The notes under the pieces were generated by a model. That model saw only the letters and a program-made list of their open reading frames with translations, searched no databases and had not been told where the DNA came from. Position numbers and translations under genes: made by a program. 64,000 nt of DNA from Rothia uropygialis. Its GTDB lineage: Bacteria > Actinomycetota > Actinomycetes > Actinomycetales > Micrococcaceae. The stretch is taken from contig NZ_NOIS01000003.1 in NCBI RefSeq assembly GCF_004137765.1, positions 124,001-188,000 on the forward strand, read 5' to 3'. This document shows positions 41,997 to 50,766 of the stretch, in pieces. Each line of letters starts with the position of its first letter. The first letter of the stretch is position 1.

Positions 41997-43502
41997 TCAG
42001 CTGTCGGAGGTCGACGGCATCGCGAACGACGCTCCGGAAACCGACTTAGGCTCGGGCCAACGCTGGGTCACGACCTTGCCGCGAGTGTAGAACTTGATGC
42101 CATCCGGTCCATAAATGTGCAGGTCGCCGAACAGCGAGTTCTTCCATCCGCCGAAGGAGTGCCAAGCAACCGGTACGGGCAACGGCACGTTGATACCGAT
42201 CATGCCCACACGGACCTTGCGCTGGAACGTACGCGCCACGGCACCGTTGGAGGTGAACACGGCAGTTCCGTTGCCGTAGGGGTTCGAGTTGATGATCTCG
42301 ATGGCCTCTTCCAAGGATTCGGCACGGATGACCACGAGGACGGGCCCGAAGATCTCCTCCTCGTAAGCGCTCATTTCCTTGTTGACCTTGTCCAAGATGG
42401 TCGGGCCGACGAAGAAGCCCTCTTCGTGGTCCTTGACGACCAGATCGCGACCGTCCAGCACCACGGCTGCGCCGGATTCCTGAGCTTCCCCGACGATGCG
42501 AGTGATGCGCTCCTTGGAAGCCGGGGTGATCACGGGACCCATATCGGCCTCGGGATCAGTGCCTTCGGTGACTTTGATCCCGGCCGCCAGTTCCTTGACG
42601 CGGGACACGACCTCGTCTGCGGCATCACCCACGGCAACTGCTACTGAAATGGCCATGCAGCGCTCACCGGCGGAGCCGAAAGCTGCGGCGTTGAGGTGCT
42701 CCGCCGCCATGGTCATGTCGGCATCCGGCATGATCACGGCGTGGTTCTTCGCCCCGCCCAACGCCTGGACGCGCTTGCCGTGCTGAGTGCCCGTCTCGTA
42801 GACGTACTTGGCGATCGGGGTCGAGCCCACGAATGAGATGCCGTCCACGTCGGGGTGGGTCAGCAGTCCGTCGACCATTTCCTTGTCGCCGTGCAGTACG
42901 TTGAACACACCGTCCGGAAGCCCTGCGTCCTTCCAGAGCTTGGCCAGCAGCAATGAAGCGGAAGGATCCCGCTCCGAGGGCTTGAGGATGAATGCGTTGC
43001 CGGTAGCAATGGCCACCGGAGCCATCCACAACGGCACCATGACCGGGAAATTGAAGGGAGTAATACCGGCGACAACGCCCAGCGGCTGACGGAAAGAAAA
43101 CACGTCGATTCCCGTGGAAACCTGTTCGGAGTACTCGCCCTTGAGATGCTCGGAGATGCCGCACGCGAACTCGACGACCTCGAGGCCGCGAGCCACTTCG
43201 CCCTTGGCATCCGAGAGAACCTTGCCGTGCTCGGCGGTGATGATCTGGGCCAACTCGTCCACATGTGCGTGAATGAGTTCGCGGAATTTGAAGAGGATCG
43301 CGGACTTCTTGGCGATGGACATGTCTGCCCAGGTTTCGCTGGCCTTCTTCGCGGCGGCGACCGCCGCCTCCAGGTCTTCCTTCGCACCGAGGTGAAGGTT
43401 TCCGGTCACGGCGCCGGTGGCCGGGTTGTAGACGTCCTGGCGACGCTCGCCCGAGCCATCTGTTTCACTTCCATTGATGAAGTGCTTGATCTCTGTAGTC
43501 AA
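41997..43502 (-). CDS. iolA: Methylmalonate-semialdehyde dehydrogenase (CoA-acylating)
   Basis: The 501-residue ALDH has FNFPVMVPLWMAPVAIATGN (the MMSDH-type NAD region), ISFVGSTPIAKYVYETGTQH, ALGGAKNHAVIMPDADMTMA and the catalytic Cys in SAGERCMAISVAVAVG; the Gly replacing the usual catalytic Glu in the LGGAKNH block is characteristic of the CoA-dependent family. It converts malonate semialdehyde to acetyl-CoA, the last step of inositol breakdown, and may also serve valine catabolism. The start is a TTG at 43502 with AGGAG upstream; the longer frame reads through noncoding DNA. Confidence 0.92.
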   Translation of the reverse strand: MTTEIKHFINGSETDGSGERRQDVYNPATGAVTGNLHLGAKEDLEAAVAAAKKASETWADMSIAKKSAILFKFRELIHAHVDELAQIITAEHGKVLSDAKGEVARGLEVVEFACGISEHLKGEYSEQVSTGIDVFSFRQPLGVVAGITPFNFPVMVPLWMAPVAIATGNAFILKPSERDPSASLLLAKLWKDAGLPDGVFNVLHGDKEMVDGLLTHPDVDGISFVGSTPIAKYVYETGTQHGKRVQALGGAKNHAVIMPDADMTMAAEHLNAAAFGSAGERCMAISVAVAVGDAADEVVSRVKELAAGIKVTEGTDPEADMGPVITPASKERITRIVGEAQESGAAVVLDGRDLVVKDHEEGFFVGPTILDKVNKEMSAYEEEIFGPVLVVIRAESLEEAIEIINSNPYGNGTAVFTSNGAVARTFQRKVRVGMIGINVPLPVPVAWHSFGGWKNSLFGDLHIYGPDGIKFYTRGKVVTQRWPEPKSVSGASFAMPSTSDS

Positions 43503-43566
43503 CTTCTTCTCCTCACGAGAGTTAGAGCCAAATTCTTGCACTCGACGGGGTTGGGAAATCCACTGA

Positions 43567-45498
43567 TCAGCCCAAGAGAGGCTTCTGCGTGGATTTCTTG
43601 TTTTCGTACACTTTGTAAGCGTCCTGTGTGGATGACAGTTCGGAAACGGAAGCAACCGGAACATCCCACCAGGACTCAGAGTCCGGAGCATCGATCATCG
43701 GATCCGAATCCACGTGGATCAGGATCGGGCCGGAACCTTCAGGGGCCGCTTTCGCCTGCTGGACGGCTGCGCCCAGATCTTGTCCGACGTTCTCGCCGGA
43801 TTCGACCCGAATGACCTTCACGCCCAAGGACTCGGCATTGGTTGCCAAGTCGATGGGCAAGGTATCGCCCGAATCGAAGGACTGGCTTTCGTCGTCGTGG
43901 TACCGGTATTTGGTGCCGAATCGCTGCGATCCGAGAGACTCCGAGAGCGCTCCGATTGAGGCGTATCCGTGGTTCTGGATCAGCACCACGATCAACTTGA
44001 TGCCTTCGGCAACTGCGGTCACGAGCTCGGTATGCATCATGAGGTAAGAACCGTCGCCTACCATCACGACGACGTCGCGGCCGTCCCTCTCGTGCAGGCT
44101 CGCGCGTTTCACGCCCAGCCCGCCGGCGATTTCGTAGCCCATACAGGAGAACGCGTATTCGACGTGATAGCCGTACGGGTCCTTGACGCGCCACAATTTG
44201 TGCAAGTCACCCGGCAAGGATCCTGCCGCGCAGATCACGACGTCGCGGTCGTCCATCGCAGCGTTGACGGTACCGATGATCTCGTTCTGCGAAGGCAGCG
44301 GCCGGTACCTCTCGGCGAACGCCGAATCCGCGATCTCGTCCCATCGTTTCTTCTCTTCGGTGACCCGCTCGGACAATTCCTCCGAGACGTGGAAGCCGGA
44401 GACGGCTTGGTTCATCTTCAGAAGGGCTTTGCGGGCGTCCGCGACGACGGGAACCTGAGTTCCGTGCTTGTAGGCATCGAAGGAGGCGACGTTGATGTTG
44501 ACGAAGGAAACGTCGGCGTTCTGGAAAGCGGTGCGGGAAGCCGTTGTGAAGTCCTCATACCGCGTGCCGATACCGATGATCAGGTCGGCCTCGGCGACCA
44601 GAGCATTGGACGCGGTCGAACCGGTCGAGCCCACCGCGCCCAGGCACAAGGGATGATCCCAGTCCATCACGCCGACCGCGGCCTGCGTATAGGCGACTGG
44701 GATTCCCGTGGCTTCCGCGAAAGTGCGGAGTTCGTCTACAGCGAATGCGTAATGAACACCGCCGCCTGCGATGATGACCGGGTTCTTGGCCGAGCGGATC
44801 TTGTCCATCGCTGCACGAATGTCCTCGTCCTCAGCGTCCGGGCGGCGAATACGCCATTCGCGCTGGGCCAGGAACTCTTCGGGCACGTCGATGCGCTCGG
44901 CCTGAACGTCCTGCGGCAGTGCAATGGTCACGGCGCCGGTTTCGACGGGGTCCGTCAGCACTCGCATCCCGTTAAGGAGCGCGGAGAACAGCTGCTCCGG
45001 ACGCCACACACGATCGAAGTACCGGGAGACCGGACGAAGGGTGTCATTGACGGTGATATCGTACGCGTCCGGGCGTTCGAGCTGCTGAAGGACCGGGTCG
45101 GTCGCCCGTGTGGCGAAGACGTCCGAGGGAAACAGAAGCACCGGCAACCGGTTCGTCGTCGCGAGAGCCGCACCCGTCACGAGGTTCGTGGAGCCCGGGC
45201 CGATCGATGTCGTCGAACCGTAGGTCGCCCGACGACGAGTGTGGCGCGCGTAGCCGGTGGCCTGATGAACCATCGCTTGTTCATTGCGACCCTGGTAATA
45301 GGGCATGATGCTGGGATCCTGGCCCTGGTACTGACGCAGCGCCTGGCCAACCCCGGCGACGTTTCCGTGCCCGAAGATGCCGAACATACCGGGAATCGTC
45401 CGCTCGCGGTATTCCTCGTTGCCAACGCGGTCCACGGTGTACTGCTGTCCCAGGAAGCGAACGAGCGCCTGCCCGACGGTCATTGTCTGAGTAGTCAT
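43567..45498 (-). CDS. iolD: 3D-(3,5/4)-trihydroxycyclohexane-1,2-dione acylhydrolase (ThDP enzyme)
   Basis: The 643-residue protein has the three-domain acetolactate-synthase layout: MTVGQALVRFLGQQYTVDRV at the start, FGIFGHGNVAGVGQALRQYQ and STTSIGPGSTNLVTGAALAT in the PYR domain, and the ThDP/metal motif VVMVGDGSYLMMHTEL ending in LIQNHGYASIGALS in the PP domain. It opens the cyclohexanedione ring to 5-deoxyglucuronate, whose next step needs IolB, not found here. GAGAGGA precedes the ATG. It follows the aldolase-like gene by 21 bases. Confidence 0.95.
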   Translation of the reverse strand: MTTQTMTVGQALVRFLGQQYTVDRVGNEEYRERTIPGMFGIFGHGNVAGVGQALRQYQGQDPSIMPYYQGRNEQAMVHQATGYARHTRRRATYGSTTSIGPGSTNLVTGAALATTNRLPVLLFPSDVFATRATDPVLQQLERPDAYDITVNDTLRPVSRYFDRVWRPEQLFSALLNGMRVLTDPVETGAVTIALPQDVQAERIDVPEEFLAQREWRIRRPDAEDEDIRAAMDKIRSAKNPVIIAGGGVHYAFAVDELRTFAEATGIPVAYTQAAVGVMDWDHPLCLGAVGSTGSTASNALVAEADLIIGIGTRYEDFTTASRTAFQNADVSFVNINVASFDAYKHGTQVPVVADARKALLKMNQAVSGFHVSEELSERVTEEKKRWDEIADSAFAERYRPLPSQNEIIGTVNAAMDDRDVVICAAGSLPGDLHKLWRVKDPYGYHVEYAFSCMGYEIAGGLGVKRASLHERDGRDVVVMVGDGSYLMMHTELVTAVAEGIKLIVVLIQNHGYASIGALSESLGSQRFGTKYRYHDDESQSFDSGDTLPIDLATNAESLGVKVIRVESGENVGQDLGAAVQQAKAAPEGSGPILIHVDSDPMIDAPDSESWWDVPVASVSELSSTQDAYKVYENKKSTQKPLLG

Positions 45499-45519
45499 GA
45501 GGTCCTCTCTTGCTCCGCG

Positions 45520-46473
45520 CTATTTCCGTTTGTCCTGCAGAAGCGAAGCCGCAGTTGCGACGGCGCCGGCGACGTCGTCGTCCTCCGGGTACAAAAGCGT
45601 GCGTCCTACGGTCAGTCCCTGGACTCCCGGCAGCGCCAGAGCGTCCTGCCAGGTTGCGAATATTTCATCGGGTGCGGATGTGGGGTCGCCGCCGAGAAGC
45701 ACGGTGGGCAACGTGGTCGAAGCCATGACCCGTTCCATGTCCTTGACGACCGGCAATTTCATCCACGTATAGGCGCTCGATGCGCCCAATGCGGAGGCGA
45801 TACCGACGGATTTGACCACGGCTTCCGTACTGAGATCGTTGACGATCCCACCGTTCCTGGTGGTCGAGATGAACGGTTCGACCATGGCGTAAAGACCGTT
45901 CTCGGCCAGTTCGTTCACTGCCTCGGCGCAGGCCTGGAGTGTTGCCGTGGTGTTCCGGTCCTCGTAGTGAATGCGTGTGAGCATCTTGCCGCCGTCCGCG
46001 CCGAGCTTCTTGAGGACCTCCGCGCTATGGCCGGTGAAGCGGTCGTCGATCTCGTTGGTCAGCCCGGAAAGGCCGCCTCGGTTCATCGAACCGAAGACGA
46101 GCTTTCCGTCCAATGCGCCCAGCAGGAGCAGATCGTCCAAGACGTCCGGAGAAGCCAGGACTCCGTCGACCGCGGGGTTCTGCAAAGCAACCCGCAGACG
46201 GTCCAGGAGATCGCGGCGGTCCGCCATGGCTTGGGGATTTTCCCTCACCTTGAGCGCCCCGCGGGCTGGGTGGTCTGCGGCCACGATGAAGTTCTGCTTG
46301 CCGTAGACGATGCCGGCGTGACGAGTGCGAACATCGGCGGCACGCTGTACGGCATTTGGGTCCTCGAGTCGGATCCGGGTCAGGCTCTCGTACCGCGTGG
46401 GGTCGGTCGAACCAATCTCCGGTTCCGGGAAGCGGAACAGGGGGCTTTCCGCCTGCTTTTGCGCGTTGCTCAT
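45520..46473 (-). CDS. Cgl0159-type (beta/alpha)8 aldolase-like protein
   Basis: The 317-residue protein contains KQNFIVAADHPARGALKVRE, LRVALQNPAVDGVLASPDVL, GKLVFGSMNRGGLSGLTNEI, ALGASSAYTWMKLPVVKDME (candidate Schiff-base Lys) and LPTVLLGGDPTSAPDEIFAT, the pattern of the Cgl0159-type barrel family seen in actinobacterial inositol clusters. By position between iolC and iolD it should split 2-deoxy-5-keto-gluconate 6-phosphate into dihydroxyacetone phosphate and malonate semialdehyde, the role of IolJ in Bacillus; IolJ itself is absent. Start overlaps the iolC stop by 4 bases. Confidence 0.83.
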   Translation of the reverse strand: MSNAQKQAESPLFRFPEPEIGSTDPTRYESLTRIRLEDPNAVQRAADVRTRHAGIVYGKQNFIVAADHPARGALKVRENPQAMADRRDLLDRLRVALQNPAVDGVLASPDVLDDLLLLGALDGKLVFGSMNRGGLSGLTNEIDDRFTGHSAEVLKKLGADGGKMLTRIHYEDRNTTATLQACAEAVNELAENGLYAMVEPFISTTRNGGIVNDLSTEAVVKSVGIASALGASSAYTWMKLPVVKDMERVMASTTLPTVLLGGDPTSAPDEIFATWQDALALPGVQGLTVGRTLLYPEDDDVAGAVATAASLLQDKRK

Positions 46474-47444
46474 GCTGCGAAGCCCCTTCCGCGCTCGTTC
46501 AGCAGTCCCAGAACCTCGGCCGTGGTCGGCATGTCTTCCGAGCATGCGATGCGCGATGCGACGATGGCGCCGGCGGCGTTCGCGAAATCCAACACGTGCT
46601 GAAGCTCCCAACCGGAAAGAATTCCGTGGCAGAAAGCTCCGCCGAAGGAGTCGCCAGCACCAAGACCATTCTTGGTTTCAACGGCAACGGGTTCGGAGAC
46701 TACCGTCTGAGCTGCGGTCTTCGCCATGACCCCCTTGGAGCCCATTTTGACGACGGCGATCTTGACGCCGGCCTCGAGCAGACGGTCGGCTTGCTCTTCA
46801 GGCGATCCGTCGCCCACGGCCACGGCGCACTCTTCACGGTTTCCGATCGCAATGCTCACGTATTTCAAGTTCTCTCGAACTTGTCGGGTCGCATCCTCGA
46901 TCGAGTCCCAAAACATCGGGCGGTAGTCCAGGTCCAGGATCGTGTGCTGGTCGTCCCCGAGCTCCTCGCGGGGACGGGCCTGGTGCGCATGGAGTTGAGC
47001 CGACCGGCTCGGATCCTGGCAGAGACCGGTCACAGTGGACCAGAAGATTCGCGCATCCTTGACGGCCTGGGTATCGATGTCCTCGGACTTGATCTGCAGG
47101 TCCGGGGCGGTCGGGAAACGGCCGTAGAAATACAGGGGGAAGTCCTCGGGTGGCACGATCGCGCAGAAAGTTGCGGGCGTCTGGAGGCCTTCCACGGGGG
47201 CCACGTGGGCGTCGTCGACGCCGTAGCGCTTCAGTTCACGGTGAAGGTACTCGCCGAAGGGGTCGTTGCCGGTCCGGGTGATCACGGCAGGTCTGCGTCC
47301 GTGCTTGGCCGCCGCGACCGCCACGTTCGAGGGCGAGCCTCCCAAGTACTTGCCGAATGACGTCACATCCCCCAGGCCCACTCCGATGTCATTGGGGTAG
47401 ATATCCACACTGATTCTTCCCATGGTGAGCAGGTCATAGCTCAT
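46470..47444 (-). CDS. iolC: 5-dehydro-2-deoxygluconokinase (PfkB family)
   Basis: The 324-residue kinase begins YDLLTMGRISVDIYPNDIGV, has the PfkB N-terminal signature FGKYLGGSPSNVAVAAAKHG and the C-terminal signature KNGLGAGDSFGGAFCHGILS with the catalytic Asp and anion hole. It phosphorylates 2-deoxy-5-keto-gluconate. It is the first gene of the main inositol operon; two operator-like repeats lie upstream at 47581-47610, shared with the divergent epimerase gene. The ribosome site is weak (GACCGG), but no better start is seen. Confidence 0.92.
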   Translation of the reverse strand: MSYDLLTMGRISVDIYPNDIGVGLGDVTSFGKYLGGSPSNVAVAAAKHGRRPAVITRTGNDPFGEYLHRELKRYGVDDAHVAPVEGLQTPATFCAIVPPEDFPLYFYGRFPTAPDLQIKSEDIDTQAVKDARIFWSTVTGLCQDPSRSAQLHAHQARPREELGDDQHTILDLDYRPMFWDSIEDATRQVRENLKYVSIAIGNREECAVAVGDGSPEEQADRLLEAGVKIAVVKMGSKGVMAKTAAQTVVSEPVAVETKNGLGAGDSFGGAFCHGILSGWELQHVLDFANAAGAIVASRIACSEDMPTTAEVLGLLNERGRGFAA

Positions 47445-47580
47445 GAGCTGGCCGGTCCTTCCCGTGGTTCGTCTTCCGCGAGAGCGTCCTGCCCGCAGTC
47501 GGACTGATCGCTTCGCCTGGCGGTGCGCCTCGGACCACCGGAGTGATCCGTCTTACTCCCTATAGGGTGCCTCATCGAAC

Positions 47581-47594
47581 TTTGTCCTGTCAAT
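47581..47594. promoter_or_regulatory. Operator-like repeat 1 upstream of iolC
   Basis: TTTGTCCTGTCAAT matches the consensus TTTGTCCGGACAAA at 11 of 14 positions. It lies between the divergent iolC operon and the epimerase gene and is separated by 2 bases from a second copy. Confidence 0.5.
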
Positions 47595-47596
47595 GT

Positions 47597-47610
47597 TTTG
47601 TACAGACAAA
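47597..47610. promoter_or_regulatory. Operator-like repeat 2 upstream of iolC
   Basis: TTTGTACAGACAAA matches the consensus at 12 of 14 positions, keeping both outer arms TTTGT and ACAAA. With the copy at 47581 it forms a tandem pair on one face spacing of 16 bases, suited to control both divergent transcripts. Confidence 0.55.
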
Positions 47611-47705
47611 CTACGTCATGGTGTGTACTCTGGCGTGACGGGAGTTACTTCTGCACCCCTCGGTGTTCATCACCTGCTCCCGCCCCGACTGCAAAGGAGC
47701 CTGCC

Positions 47706-48719
47706 ATGAAGCTGGGCGTGTACAACGCAATCCTCCACGACCTCCCCCTCGACAAAGCACTCGACGAAGTGGCCAAGCTCGGTCTGGACGGAATGGAAGT
47801 CAACTCGGGAGGCTTCCTCCCGCCCGCTCATCTGCCGATCGACACAATTCTTGGCAGCGATGCCGCCGCCCGTGACTACTTAAAACAGTTCGAGGATCGC
47901 GGCCTGGAGATTTTGGGCCTGAACTGTAACGGGAATCCGCTCAATCCCGATCCGGCCATCGGCCCGGAGGACGCAGAGGACATCCGACGCTCAATTCGGG
48001 CCGCTGCCGCCCTGGGCCAGACGCGGGTCGTCACGATGTCCGGCCTGCCGGGATCGGACCCGGACGGCCGCTACCCCGCCTGGAACGTCAACACCTGGGG
48101 TTCCCACGCCCTGGACTCCCTCGAATGGCAGTGGGACCTAGCGAGCGAGTTCTGGACCGAAATCGACCAACTCGCCAGGGAGAACGACGTCAAGGTCGCC
48201 TTGGAGCTCCACCCTCAGAACCTCGTATTCAATCCACCGACAGCACGCCGTCTGGTGGAGCGGATCGGCGCGACCAACATCGGCGTCGAGCTCGACGCAT
48301 CGCACCTGTTCTGGCAGCAGATGGACCCTGTCGCATGCGTTCGCTGGCTGGGGCCCCTGGTTTTCCATGCCGCGGCCAAGGACATCCGTGTCAACCGTGA
48401 GAACGCTGCGATCTACGGGGTACTAGACGAGCGTTTCCGCCGCCTCGGGCCGGACGAGAAGCGCACGCATATGGGCGGCGACGAGTATGCCAATGAGTGG
48501 CCACAGGATTCGGCATGGGATTTCGTGGCGGTCGGCATCGGACACGGCGCCGACTACTGGGCCGAGTTCCTTCGCGCCCTGGCAGAAGTCGAGAAAATCA
48601 CGGGTGAGCAGATGTGCGTGAATATTGAGCACGAGGACACGTCGATGGACGCGATCGAAGGACTTCGGCTGGCCGCCAAGACGCTTTTCGACGCCGCGGA
48701 CCAAGCGGGAGTCCGCTAG
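47706..48719 (+). CDS. Sugar phosphate isomerase/epimerase (xylose isomerase-like TIM barrel)
   Basis: The 337-residue protein starts MKLGVYNAILHDLPLDKALD and shows the AP_endonuc_2 barrel: LGLDGMEVNSGGFLPP, ALGQTRVVTMSGLPGSDPDG, VKVALELHPQNLVFNPPTAR (metal Glu and His), IGVELDASHLFWQQMDPVAC and VFHAAAKDI, ending with VNIEHEDTSMDAIEGL (final Glu). AAAGGAG is 6 bases from the ATG. Transcribed divergently from iolC under the same operators, it is likely an epimerase for an inositol-derived intermediate or isomer. It is not IolB and has no fold relation to it. Confidence 0.82.
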   Translation: MKLGVYNAILHDLPLDKALDEVAKLGLDGMEVNSGGFLPPAHLPIDTILGSDAAARDYLKQFEDRGLEILGLNCNGNPLNPDPAIGPEDAEDIRRSIRAAAALGQTRVVTMSGLPGSDPDGRYPAWNVNTWGSHALDSLEWQWDLASEFWTEIDQLARENDVKVALELHPQNLVFNPPTARRLVERIGATNIGVELDASHLFWQQMDPVACVRWLGPLVFHAAAKDIRVNRENAAIYGVLDERFRRLGPDEKRTHMGGDEYANEWPQDSAWDFVAVGIGHGADYWAEFLRALAEVEKITGEQMCVNIEHEDTSMDAIEGLRLAAKTLFDAADQAGVR

Positions 48720-48738
48720 CGCCGCTGGTCAGGAGGAG

Positions 48739-48787
48739 GACACAGCCCCCGACCGCCCAGGCTGAGGTCTGGAGCGGGGGCTGTGTC
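48739..48787. terminator. Bidirectional terminator between epimerase and SDR genes
   Basis: Perfect 13-base arms GACACAGCCCCCG (48739-48751) and CGGGGGCTGTGTC (48775-48787) sit between two convergent genes, 20 bases after the epimerase stop and 7 before the SDR stop. Confidence 0.82.
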
Positions 48788-48793
48788 TTGCGG

Positions 48794-49531
48794 TCACCAG
48801 GCAACCGGACCATTGATGTCGGTGAACGTACCGGTCGGCCCGTCGGCGGCGATCGTGGCCATGGCCACGGCCTGGCGCGCGCCGTCCTGTGGCGTTCCTG
48901 TGCCGTGGTGATTGTTCAAATCCGTGGCAATGAACCCTGGGCACACGGCGTTGACCAGAATCCCGTCGTCCTGCAGATCACGCGCGTACATGATCGTTAC
49001 CGCGGTCAGAGCCGTCTTGGACGGCACATACCCCAGTGCGATCGGGTCGGGACTCGAGAAGTCGGAGATCGCCGCCAATGATCCAGCACTGCTGGAGACG
49101 TTGACGATCCGCGGCGTTTTCGAGACCTGAAGGAGGGGCAGAAAAGCACTGGTGACGGTAATAACGCCGAACACATTCGTTTCGAAGACGTAGCGAATGT
49201 GATCGACATCGGCGGTTCGAGGCGCCTGACCGGAAAAGTCGGCCCCGGGTTGGTTGCTGATCCCAGCGTTGTTGATCAGCGCATCGAGGTGACCGTACTG
49301 TTCTTTCACCGTCTTCGCCGCCGCTGCCACCGAGGCTGATTCGGTCACATCGAGGACGACGGCTGTGACTTCACCTCCGCGTTCCCGGAGTTCGGCCGCC
49401 GTTTCACGACCGCGCTCACGGTCACGTGCTCCAATGATCACGGTGTGCCCCAGGTCTGCGAGCTGGCTCGCGATTTCACGGCCGATTCCTTTGTTGCCGC
49501 CCGTCACCAGAGCGATCATGGGGGTGCTCAT
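48794..49531 (-). CDS. Short-chain dehydrogenase/reductase
   Basis: The 245-residue SDR shows ALVTGGNKGIGREIASQLAD, VIIGARDRERG (Arg suggesting NADP), DALINNAGISNQPG, IVNVSSSAGSLA and YVPSKTALTAVTIMYA (Tyr-x3-Lys with the preceding catalytic Ser), then LVNAVCPGFIATDLNNH. This is the carbonyl-reductase-like group with an inserted loop around residue 105. The ATG at 49531 has CAGGAA 5 bases upstream. Its place between inositol genes and the LacI regulator suggests but does not prove a link with polyol metabolism. Confidence 0.85.
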   Translation of the reverse strand: MSTPMIALVTGGNKGIGREIASQLADLGHTVIIGARDRERGRETAAELRERGGEVTAVVLDVTESASVAAAAKTVKEQYGHLDALINNAGISNQPGADFSGQAPRTADVDHIRYVFETNVFGVITVTSAFLPLLQVSKTPRIVNVSSSAGSLAAISDFSSPDPIALGYVPSKTALTAVTIMYARDLQDDGILVNAVCPGFIATDLNNHHGTGTPQDGARQAVAMATIAADGPTGTFTDINGPVAW

Positions 49532-49602
49532 CAGGGTTCCTGCTTTCCGCGGGGTTATGACCGCTATGAGGGTGCCAACACTAGTCCGGCTATCCGACGA
49601 CC

Positions 49603-49612
49603 GTCTATAGAC
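49603..49612. promoter_or_regulatory. Short perfect palindrome upstream of the SDR gene
   Basis: GTCTATAGAC is a perfect 10-base palindrome 72 bases before the SDR start. Its core could also serve as a -10 element; no partner copy was found. Confidence 0.22.
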
Positions 49613-49653
49613 AGAGAGGTCAGCCGGCAATATCCGTCTTGGCGTCGGGGCGT

Positions 49654-50703
49654 TCAGTCGGCCGCGCGCGGTGCCGCAGTGCTTCCGCGTTCGATGAGGT
49701 ACGGCGCTTCACGGTGAGATTTCCTCGTACTCTCGGGATTGTCCAAGAGTTCGACCATCGCATCGACGGCGCGCTCCGAGAGCTTGGACGGGACGTACCC
49801 CACGGTGGTCAGGTCGATGAACGCGAGGCGCGCGACGCTACTGTCGTCGAAACCGGCCACGGATACCTCCGAGGGAACACCCACGCCCGCCCGTGCAAGC
49901 GTTGCGAGAATACCGGCGGCACAGCGATCATTTCCGCCCAGGATCGCCGTCGGCAAAACGGTGCGCGACAGAATCGCACGCGCCGCCTCCGCCCCACCGG
50001 ATTCGGTGAAATCCGCCTCCAGAATATCGGGCTCCAACCCACGCTCCGCCATAACCTGTTGATAGGCCGTCGTACGCAGCAAGGGGCTGTATCCTCGGCC
50101 GCCTGAAACATAACAAATGCTTTGGTGCCCCAGCTCCGCCAAATGATGCATGACAAGGCGAACACCCAGCTCATCGTCCACGCGAAAGTCGCCCTTGGCA
50201 CTGTCGCTTCGTGGCCCGCCCAGGACCATGTGGGGGACGGCTACGGGCAAACGCTTCACCTGGGTACCGTCGACCTCCGTCGACAGCACGAAGATGGCTT
50301 CGACTCGCTGCCCCAGGAGTTCGGCCACGGCGTCGTCCTGGGTGCGCCCTGGGGTCAGCGGTGCAAGGATCAGGGAAAATCCTCTTGCCCTGGCCGTTTC
50401 GAAGAGCGACTCAACCAGGTCCACTTCGAATGGCTGACGCATCGAGAAGAGGACCCCCAGACGGCGGGTCCGTTTGCCCCGGAGCGCCCGGGCAGATGCG
50501 TCCGGATAGTAGCCGAGCTCGCGGGCGACCTCCCGAACGCGCTTTCGCGTCGATTCGCTCGCGCCGGGCTGATCACGCAACACGATGGACACGAGCTGGC
50601 GCGAGACCCCAAGGTGCTCCGCGATCGACTTCATGGTGGGAGGTTGGGCCCGCGACCTCCTTTTGGGGGACGCCGGAGCTTCTTCGGTGGTCATGAATCT
50701 CAT
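49654..50703 (-). CDS. LacI-family transcriptional regulator
   Basis: The 349-residue repressor has the DNA-binding head TMKSIAEHLGVSRQLVSIVL, hinge TRKRVREVARELGYYPDASA, and the periplasmic-binding-protein-like effector domain (RRLGVLFSMRQPFEVDLVES to LIERGST). ATGs at 50703 and 50694 are both possible; neither has a strong ribosome site. It lies 63 bases after the second inositol-type transporter gene on the same strand. LacI proteins favour palindromes with a central CG, as in TTTGTCCGGACAAA and ACTAGCTCGTGCTAGT upstream of that transporter, so it is the leading local candidate to regulate the inositol genes. Confidence 0.9.
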   Translation of the reverse strand: MRFMTTEEAPASPKRRSRAQPPTMKSIAEHLGVSRQLVSIVLRDQPGASESTRKRVREVARELGYYPDASARALRGKRTRRLGVLFSMRQPFEVDLVESLFETARARGFSLILAPLTPGRTQDDAVAELLGQRVEAIFVLSTEVDGTQVKRLPVAVPHMVLGGPRSDSAKGDFRVDDELGVRLVMHHLAELGHQSICYVSGGRGYSPLLRTTAYQQVMAERGLEPDILEADFTESGGAEAARAILSRTVLPTAILGGNDRCAAGILATLARAGVGVPSEVSVAGFDDSSVARLAFIDLTTVGYVPSKLSERAVDAMVELLDNPESTRKSHREAPYLIERGSTAAPRAAD

Positions 50704-50766
50704 CTTGGCACGGTCGTCGAGAGAATCCTGGGTACCAAGACCACGGTCTGATATGTCAGTCGGCGA

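Noticed and set aside
43969-46602. Plus-strand open frame of 877 codons
   Set aside because: It is antisense to iolD and the aldolase gene; long opposite-strand frames are expected in high-GC genes, and it has no ribosome site or family motif.
47706-48719. Candidate for the missing iolB
   Set aside because: IolB is a cupin-type beta barrel; this protein is a TIM barrel of the xylose-isomerase-like family.
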